Source of the DNA: Gemmatimonadota bacterium
GTDB lineage: Bacteria > Gemmatimonadota > Gemmatimonadetes > Gemmatimonadales > GWC2-71-9
DNA: 43,489 nt
Direction of reading: 5' to 3'
NCBI GenBank assembly: GCA_025358055.1
Contig: JANYKV010000101.1
Span: 1-43,489, forward strand
Part shown: positions 41,888 through 43,489 of the stretch, piece by piece
Numbering within the stretch: the stretch's first letter is position 1
Layout of the letters: the number at the start of each line of letters is the position of its first letter
Notes under the pieces: generated by a model
What the model saw: only the letters and a program-made list of their open reading frames with translations
Databases searched by the model: none
Told to the model about the DNA's origin: nothing
Translations under genes and position numbers: made by a program

Positions 41888-42475
41888 ATGAAACCGACGA
41901 CGCACTCCCTCGTTGCCTTGAGCTTCGCGGTCTTTATTCTGTTGCGGGTTCGCTGGCAGGTGCACGCCCGAAGGACCCGAGGCCCGGTCTCGTTTGCGGA
42001 AGGCCCTGGCAATCTCGGTGCGCGGATCGTCGGAGCACTACTGTTCTTCACCCTGCTGGGCCTCTACCTCTTCCGACCGGAAACTCTCAATTGGGCCGAC
42101 ATGGGCGCCCCTCCCTGGACCGGCGTCCTCGGCGCGGTCCTCGCATTCGGGAGCCTGCCGTTGTTGTGGTGGGTCCATGCCTCCCTGGGCAGCAATTTCT
42201 CATCGACCCTGCACCTCAGGGAGCAGCATACCTTGGTTGCCAGCGGGCCTTACCGCTGGGTGCGGCACCCGATGTATACCGTGCTGCTCTTGTTTGCGTT
42301 CGGTCAGTTGTGGTTGACTGGGAACGCCCTGGTTGGAGGAGCGCTCATCGGCGGGCTGGTGTTGGTTGTCACGACGCGGGTTGGGCGCGAGGAGGCGTTG
42401 ATGCTGCGGCAGTTCGGCCCAGCCTACCAAGCCTACATCGCTCGGACGGGCAGTCTTCTTCCGCGACTGTGGTAA
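41888..42475 (+). CDS. Isoprenylcysteine carboxyl methyltransferase (ICMT)-like membrane protein
   Basis: 195 residues from ATG 41888 with AGGGG upstream; GTG 41885 is an alternative. Four to five membrane helices are seen. The C-terminal half has the ICMT/PEMT signature (YRWVRHPMYT, REEALMLRQFGPAYQAYIARTGSLLPRLW), which binds SAM in the membrane. Bacterial relatives methylate lipids or small molecules, not prenyl-Cys proteins; the substrate is unknown. Its TAA overlaps the ATG of the next gene (TAATG). Confidence 0.88.
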   Translation: MKPTTHSLVALSFAVFILLRVRWQVHARRTRGPVSFAEGPGNLGARIVGALLFFTLLGLYLFRPETLNWADMGAPPWTGVLGAVLAFGSLPLLWWVHASLGSNFSSTLHLREQHTLVASGPYRWVRHPMYTVLLLFAFGQLWLTGNALVGGALIGGLVLVVTTRVGREEALMLRQFGPAYQAYIARTGSLLPRLW

Positions 42476-42789
42476 TGGGGGCTAGCATGGGGATCGAACT
42501 CGAACTTGGCACTCTGCTTGGAATCTGCGTCCTCGGCACCTCCTTTTTCGGTCACTTCGAGATCGAAACCCCAGCCTGGCGCCGGGCGCTGAAGTGGACC
42601 ATCATCATCGCCCTCACTCTCGTCCTTTCGCGATGGCTGGGTCATTGGTCGATTGTCGTCCCCATCGGGTTGGGGTTGGTGGGCCTGATCTTTCACTTCG
42701 CCTGGTGTCGCCGGAATGCCATTCACCCACTGAAGGCGACACCCCGCCGGCGCTACTACGCGCTGCGGGGTTGGGAGTGGGTCGAGTAG
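42475..42789 (+). CDS. Small hypothetical membrane protein
   Basis: 104 residues; ATG 42475 overlaps the ICMT-like stop, and ATG 42487 is also possible. Two to three membrane helices (LGTLLGICVLGTSFFGHFEI; WTIIIALTLVLSRWLG; IVVPIGLGLVGLIFHFAW) are followed by a basic tail rich in aromatic residues (RRRYYALRGWEWVE). It is not assigned to a family. It is the last gene of the coupled run that begins with the DtxR-type repressor, so it probably works at the membrane alongside the ICMT-like enzyme. Confidence 0.7.
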   Translation: MGASMGIELELGTLLGICVLGTSFFGHFEIETPAWRRALKWTIIIALTLVLSRWLGHWSIVVPIGLGLVGLIFHFAWCRRNAIHPLKATPRRRYYALRGWEWVE

Positions 42790-42810
42790 GGGGGTAGTCC
42801 GCAGCCATCA

Positions 42811-43290
42811 TCACGAATTTTTCTTACCGTCCTTCTTGCCTCCCAACGCACGGTGGAACATGCGCTCCACCGGACCGCCAAAGACAAGAATGATCAGCGC
42901 CAAGCCGGTCGCGAGGATTGCCAGACCCCAGTTGCCGGCCCCACACACCATGCCGAGGCATGCGGAGAGCCACACGGATGCGGCGGTCGTCAGTCCGAAG
43001 ACCGTGTTCTGATTGGCCGGGTGGAGGATCACGCCGGCCCCCAGGAAACCAATACCGGTAATCACGCCTTGCACGACGCGGAGTACGGAATCGCTGTGCC
43101 CCTCGCCTGCCAGGGAGATGCTGAGGATGGTAATCACCGAGGCGCCGAGTCCCACGAGAGCGTGGGTGCGGAGCCCGGCGGGCTTGTGGTGGAGGTCGCG
43201 ATTGATGCCAAGGATGGCGCCCGCCACCGCTCCGCCGGTCATCCGCAGCAGCGATTCGACCTGAGCCGCACTCGTCAAATCCAGCGCCAT
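42811..43290 (-). CDS. MgtC/SapB-family membrane protein
   Basis: 159 residues from ATG 43290 with GGGGGA seven bases upstream; an extension to 43332 is poorly supported. It has four to five membrane helices with the family signature: GAVAGAILGINRDLHHKPAGLRTHALVGLGASVITIL, then VVQGVITGIGFLGAGVI and LTTAASVWLSACLGMVCG. MgtC-like proteins modulate F-ATP synthase or membrane potential and help growth at low magnesium. It ends 21 nt from the convergent small membrane protein. It has a Lys-rich tail (GGKKDGKKNS) and no large C-terminal domain. Confidence 0.92.
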   Translation of the reverse strand: MALDLTSAAQVESLLRMTGGAVAGAILGINRDLHHKPAGLRTHALVGLGASVITILSISLAGEGHSDSVLRVVQGVITGIGFLGAGVILHPANQNTVFGLTTAASVWLSACLGMVCGAGNWGLAILATGLALIILVFGGPVERMFHRALGGKKDGKKNS

Positions 43291-43351
43291 TGATTTCCCC
43301 CGAGGTGGTCCCCAGACACTATAATACACCACCTCAACTGGACACCCGAAT

Positions 43352-43426
43352 ATGCCCGAGCAGCCCGAAATCGACCCGGACCAGCTTCAAGAAGCGATTC
43401 ACGAAGAGGGCGACGTTCTCTCGTGA
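43352..43426 (+). CDS. Possible 24-residue acidic peptide at the window edge
   Basis: ATG 43352 to TGA 43424-43426 reads MPEQPEIDPDQLQEAIHEEG... The composition is acidic and helical. There is no good ribosome binding site (only GGAC upstream), but the stop overlaps a GTG that opens a further frame (GTGA), the same arrangement seen elsewhere in this window. It could be the first part of a two-gene unit or chance. TATAAT at 43320-43325 could serve as a -10. Confidence 0.3.
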   Translation: MPEQPEIDPDQLQEAIHEEGDVLS

Positions 43427-43489
43427 GGCGTCCTCTTGTCCGCCGGCTCGATATCGTCGACCGAATCCGAAAGTACAGCACTGGCCGAG
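43423..43489 (+). CDS. Start of an unidentified gene, cut by the window end
   Basis: GTG 43423 overlaps the previous stop and opens a frame that stays open to the edge (22 codons: RRPLVRRLDIVDRIRKYS...). It is too short to identify; the basic character might be a nucleic-acid-binding or membrane-proximal N-terminus. Confidence 0.3.
   Translation, partial: MRRPLVRRLDIVDRIRKYSTGR

Noticed and set aside
43320..43325. TATAAT as a firm promoter for the edge genes
   Set aside because: No -35-like hexamer lies at 16-18 nt; the nearest TTGATT is 24 nt away.
1..43489. CRISPR array, tRNA, rRNA, insertion sequence or integrase
   Set aside because: No regular spacer-repeat series, no cloverleaf or rRNA-like stretch and no transposase or integrase motifs were seen; the only tandem repeats are short.

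Overview
The window looks like chromosome of a high-GC Gram-negative bacterium, most likely a member of the Gemmatimonadota or a close soil lineage. This is inferred from Ser/Thr kinases fused to TPR or TolB-like propeller domains, an ECF sigma factor beside a kinase, secreted S15-type peptidases, outer-membrane-type proteins and the overall gene style. No rRNA, tRNA, CRISPR array or transposase was seen.

Positions 1-1561 hold the end of a molybdopterin hydroxylase (xanthine dehydrogenase/isoquinoline oxidoreductase type) and a small membrane protein. Positions 1668-19978 form a large, previously unfamiliar class I lanthipeptide-like RiPP island. It contains an HlyD adaptor, a C39-peptidase ABC exporter carrying two cyclic-nucleotide-binding domains, a LanC cyclase, a full-length LanB dehydratase, a parvulin-like protein, a diheme peroxidase lipoprotein, a YkgJ-like Cys-rich protein with a PqqD-like tail, and five small precursor peptides. 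The precursors fall into two leader families: LxLNKxTLxxL (two peptides) and DLP (three peptides). All five have a GG or AG processing site suited to the one C39 exporter. A TPR receptor kinase and an ECF sigma factor sit in the middle of the island. Four sites fitting TG(T/G)CGGG-N16-CGAT, with identical 16-nt spacing, stand 85-125 nt upstream of precursor, peroxidase and precursor/LanC genes. A fifth, weaker one stands before the exporter. I infer a dedicated ECF regulon.

Positions 20123-24209 carry a secreted CocE/S15 hydrolase coupled to an amino-acid permease, then a ROK sugar kinase. Positions 24229-30791 (minus strand) carry an Eco57I-type N6-adenine methyltransferase and an SF2/SNF2-like helicase, a two-gene restriction/defence-like pair, followed by a HAD phosphatase and a small exported protein. 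Positions 30911-37111 carry regulators: a lipoprotein, a second ECF sigma factor, a kinase with a TolB-like propeller, a sigma-54 activator and an RsbRD-like protein with an 11-C tract.

Positions 37264-43489 are housekeeping and metal handling: an alpha/beta hydrolase, FmdB zinc ribbon, NUDIX hydrolase (apparent CTG start), a DtxR/MntR-type repressor with a palindromic operator, an Nramp transporter, an outer-membrane-type protein, an ICMT-like methyltransferase and a small membrane protein in a tightly coupled run, then MgtC on the other strand and two short reading frames at the edge.
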